Positions 18,908-27,707 of a DNA stretch of 64,000 nucleotides are shown piece after piece. Numbering within the stretch: position 1 is the first letter of the stretch; every line of letters begins with the position of its first letter. The position numbers were made by a program, and so were the translations under genes. Origin of the DNA: Ralstonia sp. RRA (lineage in GTDB: Bacteria; Pseudomonadota; Gammaproteobacteria; Burkholderiales; Burkholderiaceae); contig NZ_CP146091.1 in the NCBI RefSeq assembly GCF_037023145.1, positions 1,550,001-1,614,000 on the forward strand. Direction: 5' to 3'. The notes beneath the pieces are model-generated. The model saw only the letters and a program-made list of their open reading frames with translations. It was not told the origin of the DNA and searched no databases.

Positions 18908-19969
18908 TTACAGCGTTTCCAACAGGCGCGAGATGGCTTCAGGCGAGGGCAACTGGCCCTGCAACTCCTTCGGCAAGCTCTTGGTGATGGCATAGGTCGC
19001 CACGCCGATCGGTTTTCTTGCGTCGCGCAAGGCGTACTCGACGATGGTGCGCTTCTTTTCCTTGCACAGGATGATGCCGATGGACGGGTTCTCGTCGTCC
19101 TGGCGCACCTGTTCGTCCAGCGCAGCCAGGTAGAACTGCATCTTGCCGATGAACTCGGGCTCGAACTTGCCGATCTTCAGTTCGATGGCGACCAGCGAGC
19201 GCAGGCGCCGGTGGAACAGCAGGAGGTCGATGAAGTACTCGTCCCCGGCCACTTCAAGCCGGTACTGGCTGCCAAGAAAGGCAAACATGCCGCCCATTGC
19301 ACGCAGAAAGTCCTCGATGCGGGCGATCAGCGAGCGCTCAAGCTCGCGTTCGCTGTGCTGGTCGCCCAGTTCGAGAAAGTCGAAGGCGTATTCGTCCTTG
19401 ACTGCCAGCTTGGCTTGCGCGCGCAAGGCCGGCGTCAGGGCCTGATCGAAATTGGTCTGGCCCAGGAGCGACTTTTCGTAGCTCTGGTTGTCGATCTGGT
19501 GTGCAAGCACGTTCTTCGACCATCCGAACTTGCGCGTCATGCGCAGGTAGAACTCACGCTCCTGAGCGTCCTTGCAGCGTTCGAGAATGAGGAGGTTGTG
19601 GCTCCAGCCGATTTCTCGCACCAGTGGTGCGAGTTTTGTCGTGTCGCTGTAGGTTTCGAAGAAACCCTTCATCCGCCACAGGTTAGATGCCGAAAACCCG
19701 CCCGTGCCCGGAAAGCTCGCCTGTAGGTCAGTGGCAAGCTTCTGTACGACGGCTTTGCCCCACCCTTCGGTTTGCTGGCGTGCGACGATTAACTGCCCGA
19801 TGTCCCAGTAGAGGCCGACCAGTTCCTTGTTGACCGCTCGCAGCGCTGCGTACTGTGCAGCCTGAATACGCGCCTTGATCTCGACCAGCAAGGCCGCATA
19901 GTCGTGCGCTTCTACCGTTTCTCGCACCACCGGTGCGAGTTTTTTTCGGGCTGGTTGGCTGGTCGCCAT
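18908..19969 (-). CDS. YhcG/DUF1016-family PDDEXK nuclease domain protein
   Basis: 353 residues. The N-terminal DUF1016 domain (about residues 30-165) includes NKELVGLYWDIGQLI and SNLWRMKGFFETYSD; the C-terminal YhcG-type PDDEXK domain (about 175-345) has the catalytic core with Asp in EYFIDLLLFH and the ExK of VAIELKIG. Members are often found beside restriction-modification, retron and other defence genes, and are presumed DNA nucleases or nuclease partners. Here it stands alone, 6 nt behind the serB stop with an AGGA site, so it is probably read from the serB transcript. The sequence carries two copies of a 19-nt palindrome, both translated as KLAP(V/L)VRE. Its role in this genome is unknown. 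Confidence 0.88.
   Translation of the reverse strand: MATSQPARKKLAPVVRETVEAHDYAALLVEIKARIQAAQYAALRAVNKELVGLYWDIGQLIVARQQTEGWGKAVVQKLATDLQASFPGTGGFSASNLWRMKGFFETYSDTTKLAPLVREIGWSHNLLILERCKDAQEREFYLRMTRKFGWSKNVLAHQIDNQSYEKSLLGQTNFDQALTPALRAQAKLAVKDEYAFDFLELGDQHSERELERSLIARIEDFLRAMGGMFAFLGSQYRLEVAGDEYFIDLLLFHRRLRSLVAIELKIGKFEPEFIGKMQFYLAALDEQVRQDDENPSIGIILCKEKKRTIVEYALRDARKPIGVATYAITKSLPKELQGQLPSPEAISRLLETL
19615..19633. repeat. palindrome copy 2 inside the YhcG-like gene
   Basis: CTCGCACCA-G-TGGTGCGAG is a perfect 9-bp dyad, preceded by TTT and followed by TTTT on the plus strand. It encodes part of KLAPLVRE in the minus-strand gene and matches the copy at 19921-19939 at 17 of 19 positions. 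Confidence 0.8.
19921..19939. repeat. palindrome copy 1 at the 5' end of the YhcG-like gene
   Basis: CTCGCACC-ACC-GGTGCGAG forms an 8-bp stem with a 3-nt loop and is followed on the plus strand by T7, the shape of an intrinsic terminator for rightward transcription. In the minus-strand gene it encodes codons 10-17 (KLAPVVRE region). Confidence 0.8.
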
Positions 19970-19975
19970 TGTTCC

Positions 19976-20833
19976 TTACTGCTGCGGAAAGAGGTTCAGC
20001 AACCCATCCAAGCCGACAACGTTGAACGCCACATCGGCCTGCGCCTGCACGATGGGCTTGGCACGGAACGCCACCGACAAGCCGGCGACACCCATCATCT
20101 TCAAATCGTTCGAACCGTCACCCATGGCGATGGCGTTATGCGGCGTCACGCCCATGTCCTTGCAGAACGCCTTGAGCGTCTGCGCCTTCACGTCGGCATT
20201 GACGATCTCGCCGAGCACGCGGCCGGTCAGTTTGCCGTCCACGATCTCCAGCGTATTGGCGCGCGTGCGGTCGAGCCCCAGGCGCTCTTGCAGGCGCGAG
20301 GTGAAGAACTCGAAGCCACCCGACACGAGCAGCGTGCGGATGCCCATGGCCTGCACGGCCTTGAGCATCTTTTCTGCGCCCAGGGAGAGCTGCAGGCGCT
20401 CGTTGTAGACGCGTTCCAGCACGCTTGCATCCAGACCCTTGAGCAGCTCGACACGGCGCGTCAGGCTCTCGTTGAAATCCTTGATTTCACCGCGCATCGA
20501 CGCTTCGGTGATGGCGGCCACCTGCGGCTTGAGCCCGCAGAAGTCCGCAATCTCGTCGATGCATTCGATGGTGATGAGCGTGGAATCCATGTCCATCGCC
20601 AGCACGCGGAAGTCCCCAAAGGTCCACTCGTCGGGAATCCACGCGTAGTCCAGCCTCAGGTTGGCGCAGATGGCGTCGAGCTGGACGCGCAGCTCGCTGG
20701 GCAGCTCGTGCACCCATTCGATGGCGGCGACGTTGGGCGCACGCATTTCAAACGCGGCTGTGCCGAACAGGCTGCGGACGGACTCGATATCGCCGGTAGA
20801 CAGCGGCGACAGGCTTTGCAGGACGACAGGCAT
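19976..20833 (-). CDS. serB: phosphoserine phosphatase SerB
   Basis: 285 residues. It catalyses the last step of serine synthesis, phosphoserine to serine. The HAD-type phosphatase domain begins with AMDMDST (nucleophile Asp81, acid/base Asp83); SGGFEFF and AMGDGSNDLKMMG are the later HAD motifs. The first 70 residues form the regulatory-type N-terminal extension common in proteobacterial SerB. A TACAAT box at 20872-20877 (minus strand) suggests its own promoter after argE, 102 nt upstream. The orphan nuclease gene follows 6 nt after the stop. Confidence 0.95.
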   Translation of the reverse strand: MPVVLQSLSPLSTGDIESVRSLFGTAAFEMRAPNVAAIEWVHELPSELRVQLDAICANLRLDYAWIPDEWTFGDFRVLAMDMDSTLITIECIDEIADFCGLKPQVAAITEASMRGEIKDFNESLTRRVELLKGLDASVLERVYNERLQLSLGAEKMLKAVQAMGIRTLLVSGGFEFFTSRLQERLGLDRTRANTLEIVDGKLTGRVLGEIVNADVKAQTLKAFCKDMGVTPHNAIAMGDGSNDLKMMGVAGLSVAFRAKPIVQAQADVAFNVVGLDGLLNLFPQQ

Positions 20834-20935
20834 GGGAGGACGGGAGAAAGGATGCGCCGGGGAAGCGCGCTATTGTAGCGAAGCCCCCGGTAGGAATGCG
20901 CCCCACCAAAAGGTGAGACGCGCGCAGCACAAAAT

Positions 20936-22120
20936 TCAGGCTGAGGCCGTCTCCGCCGCCAGGCTGTGGGCGACCTTGGCGAGGAAGCGGTCGCAGGCGT
21001 CGAGTTGCGCCAGCTCCACGTACTCGTTGGCCTTGTGGGCCTGCTCGATGTTGCCGGGGCCGCACAGCACGGCTGGAATGCCGGCGCGCTGGAACAAGCC
21101 GGCCTCGGTGCCGTAGGCAACCTTGCGCTTGTCGTTGTCTTCGGTCAGTACGCGCACGAGCTGCGTGATGGCGGCCTGCTCGGAAGCATCCAGCGATGGT
21201 GCAGCGGCAATCTCGGCCAGTTCGATGCGGGCGTCCGGGTGCTCGCGCTGCATGGCGGGCTCGATGGTTTCGCGAACATAGCGCTCCACGCGTGCACGGA
21301 TGGCGGGGGCATCCACGCCCGGCAGGTTGCGGAACTCGAACACGAACTCGCACAGCGCAGGGATCGTGTTGAGCGCGATCCCACCATTGATCAGCCCGGT
21401 GGACGACGTGGTGAACGGCACGTCAAACGCCTCATCAAACGGCCCCTGGGCGCGGAATTCATCCGCCAGATCACGCACGAAGCAGATGATGCGCGCGGCA
21501 TATTCGATGGCGTTCACCCCCTGTGGCGTGAGCGACGAATGCGCGGCGCGGCCATGCACGCGGCAGCGGTAAGCATTGATGCCCTTGTGCGCAACGATGG
21601 GGCGCATGGAGGTGGGCTCGCCGACGATGCAGCCGGCAGGCTTGATGCCGCGCGCGATCAGGTCTTCAATCATGCGCGGCGCGCCCACGCAACCGACTTC
21701 TTCGTCGTACGACAACGCCAGATGCACCGGCTCACGCAGCCTGGCCTGCAACAGTGACGGCACCAGCGCCAGCGACGAAGCGATGAACCCCTTCATATCG
21801 CACGTGCCACGGCCGTAGAGCTTGCCGTCGCGCACTTCCGGGCTGAACGGATCGCTGTCCCATTTCTGGCCATCCACCGGCACCACATCCGTGTGGCCCG
21901 ACAGCACGATGCCGCCTTGCAAGCCGCCGTCTGCCGCCGGAATGGTGGCGAACAGGTTGGCCTTGTTGCGCTCGTCGTTGTGTGAGAGATGCGCTTCAAG
22001 GCCGACGCCGCGCAAGTAGTCGCGCACGGTTTCGATCAGGGCGAGGTTCGAGCCGCGGCTGGTGGTGTCGAAGCTGACCAGCTTGCGGGTCCAGTCGAGC
22101 GTAGAGAGAGCGGTGCTCAT
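20936..22120 (-). CDS. argE: acetylornithine deacetylase ArgE
   Basis: 394 residues, M20 metallopeptidase family. It removes acetate from N-acetylornithine in arginine synthesis. Zinc-site motifs appear in order: SGHTDVVPVDG, GRGTCDMKG, DEEVGCVGA and GEPTSM, with His near the C-terminus in QAHKANEY. The SHTDVVP plus WDSDPF pattern and the length fit ArgE better than DapE, but deacylases of related substrates cannot be excluded from sequence alone. It begins 38 nt behind the mfd stop on the same strand, so the two may be co-transcribed. Confidence 0.9.
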   Translation of the reverse strand: MSTALSTLDWTRKLVSFDTTSRGSNLALIETVRDYLRGVGLEAHLSHNDERNKANLFATIPAADGGLQGGIVLSGHTDVVPVDGQKWDSDPFSPEVRDGKLYGRGTCDMKGFIASSLALVPSLLQARLREPVHLALSYDEEVGCVGAPRMIEDLIARGIKPAGCIVGEPTSMRPIVAHKGINAYRCRVHGRAAHSSLTPQGVNAIEYAARIICFVRDLADEFRAQGPFDEAFDVPFTTSSTGLINGGIALNTIPALCEFVFEFRNLPGVDAPAIRARVERYVRETIEPAMQREHPDARIELAEIAAAPSLDASEQAAITQLVRVLTEDNDKRKVAYGTEAGLFQRAGIPAVLCGPGNIEQAHKANEYVELAQLDACDRFLAKVAHSLAAETASA

Positions 22121-22158
22121 GGTGTTTCCTTATCTTTTGATTCGGCGATGCTAGCGCA

Positions 22159-25100
22159 TCAGCTCAATTGCCGCATGGCATGGCGAATCGTCTGCGCCAG
22201 CGCGGCCGTCTCGGCCGGGATGTTCTCGATACGCAGACGGTCTTGGCCGGCCAGCTTGATCTGCCGGTTCTTCTGCACGAGGTCGATGATCTTGATCGCA
22301 TCCACGGGCGGGTTGGGTATGAAATGCAGCGTGACCGCTTCCGCGCCCTTGTCGATCTTGCGGATGCCGAGCGGTACGGCCGCAATGCGCAGGCGATGCG
22401 TTTCGATGAGCGACTGCGCCTGCGGTGGCAGCTTGCCAAAGCGGTCGATCAGCTCTTCCTGGATGTTGTCGATGGTCTCGCCGCTCTCGCAGTTGGCCAG
22501 GCGCTTGTAGAGCGACAGGCGCTCCTGCACATCGCCGCAATAGTCCTGCGGCAGCAGGGCAGGCGTGCCGAGGTTGATCTCGGTGGTGGCTGCCAGCGGC
22601 GCCATCAGGTCGGGCTCCTTGCCCGCCTTGAGCGATTTCACCGCCTGGTTGAGCATGTCGGTATAGAGCTGGAAGCCGATCTCGGAAATCTCGCCCGATT
22701 GCTTGTCGCCCAGCACCTCGCCGGCGCCGCGAATTTCCAGATCGTGCATTGCCAGATAGAAGCCCGAACCCAGTTCTTCCATCTGCTGAATGGCTTCGAG
22801 CCGGCGCTGTGCCTGCTTGGTCAGGCCGTCCAGGTCGTGCGCCAGCAGATACGCATACGCCTGATGGTGCGAACGCCCGACGCGGCCGCGCAACTGGTGC
22901 AACTGCGCCAGGCCGAACTTGTCGGCGCGGTGGATCAGGATCGTATTGGCGGTCGGCACGTCGATGCCGGTTTCGATAATCGTTGTGCACAGCAGGATAT
23001 TGGCGCGCTGGGCCACGAAATCGCGCATCACGCGCTCCAGCTCACGCTCGTGCATCTGGCCGTGCGCAACCACCACGCGCGCTTCCGGAATCAGCTCCTC
23101 CAGCTTGGCGCGCTTGTTCTCGATGGTCTCGACTTCGTTGTGCAGGAAGTAGACCTGCCCGCCGCGTTTCAGCTCACGCAGGATGGCCTCGCGCAGCACG
23201 CCGTCTTCCTCGCGGCGCAGGAAGGTCTTGATGGCCAGGCGCTTTTGCGGCGCGGTTGCAATCACCGAGAAATCGCGCAGGCCTTCGAGCGCCATACCCA
23301 GCGTACGCGGGATCGGCGTGGCGGTGAGCGTGAGCACGTCCACCTCGGCGCGCAGCGTTTTGAGCGCCTCCTTCTGGCGCACGCCAAAGCGGTGTTCCTC
23401 GTCGATGATGACGAGCCCGAGTCGATCGAACTTGACGTCAGGAGAGAGCAGCTTGTGCGTGCCGATCACGATGTCGATGGTGCCGGCGTTGATGGCCTCG
23501 ATGGCACCGTCGATTTCCTTCTTGTTCTTGAAGCGCGAGATTTCGGCAATGCGCACGGGCCAGTCGGCAAAACGGTCGACCAGCGTCTGATAGTGCTGCT
23601 CGGCCAGCAGCGTGGTCGGCGCGAGAATGGCGACCTGCTTGCCGCCCATGACTGCGACGAACGCGGCGCGCAAGGCGACTTCTGTCTTGCCGAAGCCGAC
23701 GTCGCCGCAGACGAGGCGGTCCATCGGCTTGCCCGAGGTCATGTCAGCGATGACAGCGGCAATGGCGGCGGCCTGGTCGGGCGTTTCTTCAAAGCCGAAG
23801 CTCTCGGCAAACTTGACGTAGTCCTCGGGTGTGAGCGGGAAGGCAAAGCCCTGGCGCAGCGCGCGGCGTGCGTACAGGTTCAGCAGCTCTGCCGCCGTGT
23901 CGCGAATCTGCTGCGCAGCCTTGCGCTTGGCCTTTTCCCACTGGCCGGATCCGAGCGAATGCAGCGGCGCGGTTTCCGGATCGGCACCCGAGTAGCGCGA
24001 GATCACATGCAACTGATGCACTGGCACGTAGAGCTTGTTGCCCTTGTCGTAGTCGAGGTGGAGGAACTCCTCCTCGCCGTTGCCCATGTCGATGGAGATG
24101 AGCCCCTGATAGCGGCCGATGCCGTGTTCGCTGTGGACCACCGGGTCGCCGATTTTCAGTTCGGCCAGGTCGCGCACCATCGCATCGACGGCGGTGGCCT
24201 GTTCCTGCTTGCGGCGACCGGCGCGGCGCGTGGTCTGTGCGTACAGCTCGGTCTCGGTGATGATGGCGATGCGTTCGTCACCGAGGATGAAGCCTTGGTA
24301 CAGCGGTGCCACGCCCAGCACGAACTTGGCGTCGCCGCTTATCAGGTCGGCATAGTCGGCCACGCCTTCCGGATGCAGACCGCTGGCGGCGAACATCTGC
24401 GCGAGCGTTTCGCGGCGGCCGGCGGATTCTGCGCAGATCATCACGCGGCAGTTGCCACGCATCAGGAACGATTCTAGGTTGACCAGCGGGTCTTCTGCGC
24501 GGCGGTTGACCGCAACGTTTGGCAGCGGCAGCGAGAGCGGGGCATCGCCAGGCTCCGCGCGCAGCACAAGACGGGCATGCGGCTTGGCCGCCACGAAGAA
24601 CGCTTCCTCATCCAGATACAACGCGCCGGGCTCCAGCAACGGCCGTTCGCGGTCGTGGCGCATGAAGTTGTAGCGCTGCGTGGTATCAGCCCAGAAGCGG
24701 CGCACCGCGCCTTCGATGTCGCCCACGAAGGCCAAGTGCGTGGCGCCCGGCAGATAGTCGAACAGCGTGGCGGTCTCTTCGAAGAAGAGCGGCAGGTAGT
24801 ACTCGATACCGGCGCTCGGCACGCCGTTGCCGATGTCCTTGTAGATGGGCGAGCGCGTCGGGTCGCCCTCGAACACCTCGCGCCAGCGTCCGCGGAAGGC
24901 GGTGCGCGACGCCTCGTCCATCGGGAATTCGCGGCCCGGCAACAGGCGCACTTCGTTCACGGGGTAAAGGCTGCGCTGCGTATCCGGGTCGAACGAGCGA
25001 ATGGTCTCGATCTCGTCGCCAAACAGGTCGAGCCGGTACGGCAGCGGCGAGCCCATCGGGAACAGGTCGATCAACCCGCCGCGCACAGAGTATTCACCGG

Positions 25101-25590
25101 GGCGCATGACGGCGCTGACGTGCTCGTAGCCGGCCAGCGTGAATTGCGCCTTGAGCGCAGCCTCGTCGAGCTTTTCGCCCTTCTTGAAGAAGAACGTGTA
25201 GGCCGCCAGGAACGACGGCGGCGCGATGCGCTGCAATGCCGTCGATGCCGGCACGAGCAGGATGTCGCACGCGCCGTTCTGCAGGTCATGCAGCGTGGCC
25301 AGCCGTTCGGAGATCAAGTCCTGGTGCGGCGAGAAGTTGTCGTACGGCAGCGTTTCCCAGTCCGGCAGCAGCTTCACACGCGCTTGCGGGGCAAACCAGC
25401 GCAGTTCTTCGGCCAGGCGCTGGGCATCGACGGCATTGGCGCAGACCACCGCCAGCATCGGCACGACAGCGCGATGCTGCTCCAGGTAGCGTGCGAGCAG
25501 CAGGGCATCTGCCGCGCCTTGCAGGCCGCTGAAGACGAGGCGCGCGCCCGGTTTGACGGCGGGCAGGGCAGAAAGCGAAAAATCGGACAT
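22159..25590 (-). CDS. mfd: transcription-repair coupling factor Mfd
   Basis: 1143 residues. Mfd pushes stalled RNA polymerase off damaged DNA and recruits UvrA. The N-terminal UvrB-like part contains LPDWETLPYDNFSPH; a CarD-like RNA polymerase interaction domain carries GDPVVHSEHGIGRY; the helicase core has Walker A GDVGFGKTEV, the DEEH box in IIDEEHRFG and LRGRVGRS as motif VI; a TRCF C-terminal domain ends the chain. ATG 25590 gives the family N-terminus; an in-frame ATG at 25635 would lie in the hairpin region. Divergent from ispD. Confidence 0.96.
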   Translation of the reverse strand: MSDFSLSALPAVKPGARLVFSGLQGAADALLLARYLEQHRAVVPMLAVVCANAVDAQRLAEELRWFAPQARVKLLPDWETLPYDNFSPHQDLISERLATLHDLQNGACDILLVPASTALQRIAPPSFLAAYTFFFKKGEKLDEAALKAQFTLAGYEHVSAVMRPGEYSVRGGLIDLFPMGSPLPYRLDLFGDEIETIRSFDPDTQRSLYPVNEVRLLPGREFPMDEASRTAFRGRWREVFEGDPTRSPIYKDIGNGVPSAGIEYYLPLFFEETATLFDYLPGATHLAFVGDIEGAVRRFWADTTQRYNFMRHDRERPLLEPGALYLDEEAFFVAAKPHARLVLRAEPGDAPLSLPLPNVAVNRRAEDPLVNLESFLMRGNCRVMICAESAGRRETLAQMFAASGLHPEGVADYADLISGDAKFVLGVAPLYQGFILGDERIAIITETELYAQTTRRAGRRKQEQATAVDAMVRDLAELKIGDPVVHSEHGIGRYQGLISIDMGNGEEEFLHLDYDKGNKLYVPVHQLHVISRYSGADPETAPLHSLGSGQWEKAKRKAAQQIRDTAAELLNLYARRALRQGFAFPLTPEDYVKFAESFGFEETPDQAAAIAAVIADMTSGKPMDRLVCGDVGFGKTEVALRAAFVAVMGGKQVAILAPTTLLAEQHYQTLVDRFADWPVRIAEISRFKNKKEIDGAIEAINAGTIDIVIGTHKLLSPDVKFDRLGLVIIDEEHRFGVRQKEALKTLRAEVDVLTLTATPIPRTLGMALEGLRDFSVIATAPQKRLAIKTFLRREEDGVLREAILRELKRGGQVYFLHNEVETIENKRAKLEELIPEARVVVAHGQMHERELERVMRDFVAQRANILLCTTIIETGIDVPTANTILIHRADKFGLAQLHQLRGRVGRSHHQAYAYLLAHDLDGLTKQAQRRLEAIQQMEELGSGFYLAMHDLEIRGAGEVLGDKQSGEISEIGFQLYTDMLNQAVKSLKAGKEPDLMAPLAATTEINLGTPALLPQDYCGDVQERLSLYKRLANCESGETIDNIQEELIDRFGKLPPQAQSLIETHRLRIAAVPLGIRKIDKGAEAVTLHFIPNPPVDAIKIIDLVQKNRQIKLAGQDRLRIENIPAETAALAQTIRHAMRQLS

Positions 25591-25632
25591 GGGAGACGTC
25601 GGGTTCTTGTAGGACCGGTCGGCAAGGCAAAG

Positions 25633-25670
25633 CACGACACCCCGCCGGCGTTTGCAGGCGGGGTGTCGTG
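25633..25670. repeat. large perfect inverted repeat between mfd and ispD
   Basis: CACGACACCCCGCC and GGCGGGGTGTCGTG form a perfect 14-bp stem with a 10-nt loop. It lies between divergent genes, 43 nt from the mfd start and ahead of a TATTATAAAAT box at about 25683. It has no T tract, so it is not a normal terminator. A REP-like element or operator is possible. Confidence 0.85.
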
Positions 25671-25765
25671 ACGTTGGCCGCTATTATAAAATCCGCGCGA
25701 ATTACATGCTGGTGACGGCTCAAAAACCGTGCAAACGCCGCATCCACGCTCATCTCTTGCACTCC

Positions 25766-26533
25766 ATGTCCGAACCTTCCCGCCCAGGCCGACGCCGTTT
25801 TGCGCTGATTCCCTCAGCCGGCACCGGCTCGCGCGCCGGCGGCGATTTGCCCAAGCAATATCAGGCGATCGCCGGGCGGCCGATGTTGTGGCACACCGCA
25901 CAAGCCTTTCTGGGGAGCCCCGAGATCGATTCTGTGTTGATCGTGACGACGCCGGGCGCACAACCGCTCGTGCAGCGTTTTCCCGATGGCGGTTTCGATG
26001 CACCCAGGCTGGTCGAAGTGGATTGCGGCGGTGATTCGCGCCACGCGTCGGTCACGCATGGGTTGGCAGCGTTGCGCGGGATGGGTGCGCACGACGACGA
26101 TTGGGTGCTCGTGCACGATGCGGCGCGCCCAGGTCTGACACCTGCGCTGATCGCGCGCTTGGTTGCCGCGGTGGAGAGCGAAGGCTCGCAGGCCGTTGGC
26201 GGCATCCTCGCGCTGCCAGTGGCCGATACGCTCAAGCGTGCAGATGCCGAACAGCACATCGATGCCACCGTACAGCGTGATGGCCTGTGGCAAGCGCAAA
26301 CACCGCAGATGTTCCCGCTTGGCTTGCTGGAACGCGCCTTGCGTGATGCGCTCACGCAGCACCGCATCGTTACCGATGAAGCGAGCGCCATTGAGGGTGC
26401 CGGCCACAAACCGTTGCTGGTGCCCGGCGCGCTGCGCAACTTCAAGGTGACGTACCCCGACGATTTCGCGCTTGCTGAGGCCATCCTCGCGCAGTACGCA
26501 CAAGACAAACCTCACGAGGCATCACAAGCATGA
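25766..26533 (+). CDS. ispD: 2-C-methyl-D-erythritol 4-phosphate cytidylyltransferase IspD
   Basis: 255 residues. It joins CTP and methylerythritol phosphate in the non-mevalonate isoprenoid pathway. The nucleotide-binding start is [10 protein letters not shown] with Lys in LPKQY, followed by GGDSRHASV and VLVHDAARP, all family signatures. ATG 25766 fits the alignment start; the open frame reaches back to 25652, but the extra stretch crosses the promoter-like TATTATAAAAT box. The 3' end overlaps ispF by 4 nt (ATGA). Confidence 0.95.
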   Translation: MSEPSRPGRRRFALIPSAGTGSRAGGDLPKQYQAIAGRPMLWHTAQAFLGSPEIDSVLIVTTPGAQPLVQRFPDGGFDAPRLVEVDCGGDSRHASVTHGLAALRGMGAHDDDWVLVHDAARPGLTPALIARLVAAVESEGSQAVGGILALPVADTLKRADAEQHIDATVQRDGLWQAQTPQMFPLGLLERALRDALTQHRIVTDEASAIEGAGHKPLLVPGALRNFKVTYPDDFALAEAILAQYAQDKPHEASQA

Positions 26534-27036
26534 ACTGGATGGACATCCGCATTGGCCAGGGCTACGACGTACACGCGCTGGTGGAAGGCCGCAAGTTGAT
26601 CCTGGGCGGCGTGGACATTCCTCACACGCGCGGGCTGCTCGGCCATTCCGATGCCGATGCGCTGCTGCACGCCATTACTGACGCGCTGTTCGGTGCCGCT
26701 GGCCTGGGCGATATCGGCCGGCACTTCCCCGACACCGATCCTGCCTTTGCGGGCGCCGACAGTCGCGTGCTCCTGCGTGAAGCCGTACAACGCGTGCGCA
26801 AGGCCGGCTATGCCGTGGGCAATGTCGACGCCACCGTCATCGCACAGAAGCCGAAGCTCGCACCGCACGTGCCGGGCATGGTTGCCAACCTGGCGGAAGA
26901 CCTCGGCATTGCGCCCGAGCGCTGTAACGTCAAGGCCAAGACCAACGAGAAGCTCGGCTTCGAGGGCAAGGAAGAGGGCATCGTCGCGCAGGCCATCGTG
27001 CTGCTCTACCGTGCGGAAGGCGCTGATCAAGACTGA
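26530..27036 (+). CDS. ispF: 2-C-methyl-D-erythritol 2,4-cyclodiphosphate synthase IspF
   Basis: 168 residues. It cyclises CDP-methylerythritol phosphate, two steps after IspD. Metal-binding residues are visible in GYDVHAL and [15 protein letters not shown]; the signature [16 protein letters not shown] and the C-terminal [15 protein letters not shown] are intact. Its start codon overlaps the ispD stop as ATGA, indicating coupled translation; ispE is not nearby. A strong terminator begins 14 nt after the stop. Confidence 0.96.
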   Translation: MNWMDIRIGQGYDVHALVEGRKLILGGVDIPHTRGLLGHSDADALLHAITDALFGAAGLGDIGRHFPDTDPAFAGADSRVLLREAVQRVRKAGYAVGNVDATVIAQKPKLAPHVPGMVANLAEDLGIAPERCNVKAKTNEKLGFEGKEEGIVAQAIVLLYRAEGADQD

Positions 27037-27050
27037 AGTGCCGCTTGGCG

Positions 27051-27088
27051 AAAAACGGCAGCCCGGATTGCTCCGGCGCTGCCGTTTT
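27051..27088. terminator. bidirectional terminator between ispF and ahpD
   Basis: AAAACGGCAGC and GCTGCCGTTTT form an 11-bp stem around 15 nt, the loop itself containing the short dyad CCGG/CCGG. Flanking A and T tracts allow it to serve both convergent genes. Confidence 0.88.
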
Positions 27089-27108
27089 CGTTTGTGGCGC
27101 GTGATGGT

Positions 27109-27627
27109 CTATTCGGACGCAATCACAATAGCTGCCGCGTTGATGACCGAAGCGACGCGCCCAACGTCGCGCAATTGCTGCGTGCTCATGCCCATCTCCC
27201 TGAGCAGCTTGTAGTGCGAGCTCACGCAGAAGTGGCACTTGCCGACGATGGACGCTGCCAAGGCATACATCTCAAACCGCCGCCTGTCGATGCCGCCGTG
27301 GCTGCTGTAGGCGTTCATGCGGAGTTCGGCGCGTTGCGTTTTCAGGTCGGCGTCGTCGGCCATCTCAACAAACGGATACCAAGTGTTGTTCATGCCCATC
27401 AGCGCAGCAGCGGTGAGAGCGCCAGTCGTCTCCTCGGCCGACAGTACGCCGGCATTACGGATGATTTCAGTCAGCACCTTGCTCTTCGCGGCAAAGGCTG
27501 CCGCGAGCGCCACGCCCACCGCATCCGTGCCTTCGAGCGAAGACCGTGCGATCGTGCCGTCTACATTCAGGCGGATGTCCTTGGCGTAATCCGGTATCAA
27601 GCCTTTTATCGTCTGCAGGAATTCCAT
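27109..27627 (-). CDS. ahpD: alkyl hydroperoxide reductase AhpD (thioredoxin-like reductant of AhpC)
   Basis: 172 residues. AhpD proteins of the carboxymuconolactone decarboxylase fold pass electrons to AhpC and have weak peroxidase activity. The redox CxxC is Cys131 and Cys134 in GKCHFCVSSH, with the nearby conserved His at 138 and Glu119 in RRFEMYALA of the proton relay. It follows ahpC by 80 nt on the same strand with a hairpin between them, matching the ahpC-ahpD pair of actinobacteria and many beta-proteobacteria, where no AhpF flavoprotein is needed. Confidence 0.93.
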   Translation of the reverse strand: MEFLQTIKGLIPDYAKDIRLNVDGTIARSSLEGTDAVGVALAAAFAAKSKVLTEIIRNAGVLSAEETTGALTAAALMGMNNTWYPFVEMADDADLKTQRAELRMNAYSSHGGIDRRRFEMYALAASIVGKCHFCVSSHYKLLREMGMSTQQLRDVGRVASVINAAAIVIASE

Positions 27628-27660
27628 CGGCAGCTCCTATTAGCGGTGGCTGGAAGAAGG

Positions 27661-27683
27661 AAAGCCCGCGCAGGGCGGGCTTC
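27661..27683 (-). terminator. hairpin between ahpC and ahpD, possible partial terminator
   Basis: AAGCCCGC and GCGGGCTT form an 8-bp stem around a short G/C-rich loop. In the minus direction it is followed by TTTCCTTC, a weak T tract, so partial termination that lowers ahpD relative to ahpC is possible. Confidence 0.5.
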
Positions 27684-27707
27684 GATTCGGCATGCCTTGT
27701 GTGGCGA

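Noticed and set aside
19921..19946. Hairpin plus T7 considered as the terminator of a plus-strand gene
   Set aside because: No plus-strand gene reads into it; metC already ends in its own terminator about 1 kb earlier. It is listed as a repeat instead.
22168..24477. 769-codon open frame on the plus strand opposite mfd
   Set aside because: It is the antisense shadow of a clearly coding mfd. Long antisense frames are expected in high-GC DNA, and its translation shows no domain.
25652..25765. Upstream extension of ispD to an ATG at 25652
   Set aside because: The extension crosses the large hairpin and a promoter-like box and adds residues not typical of IspD.
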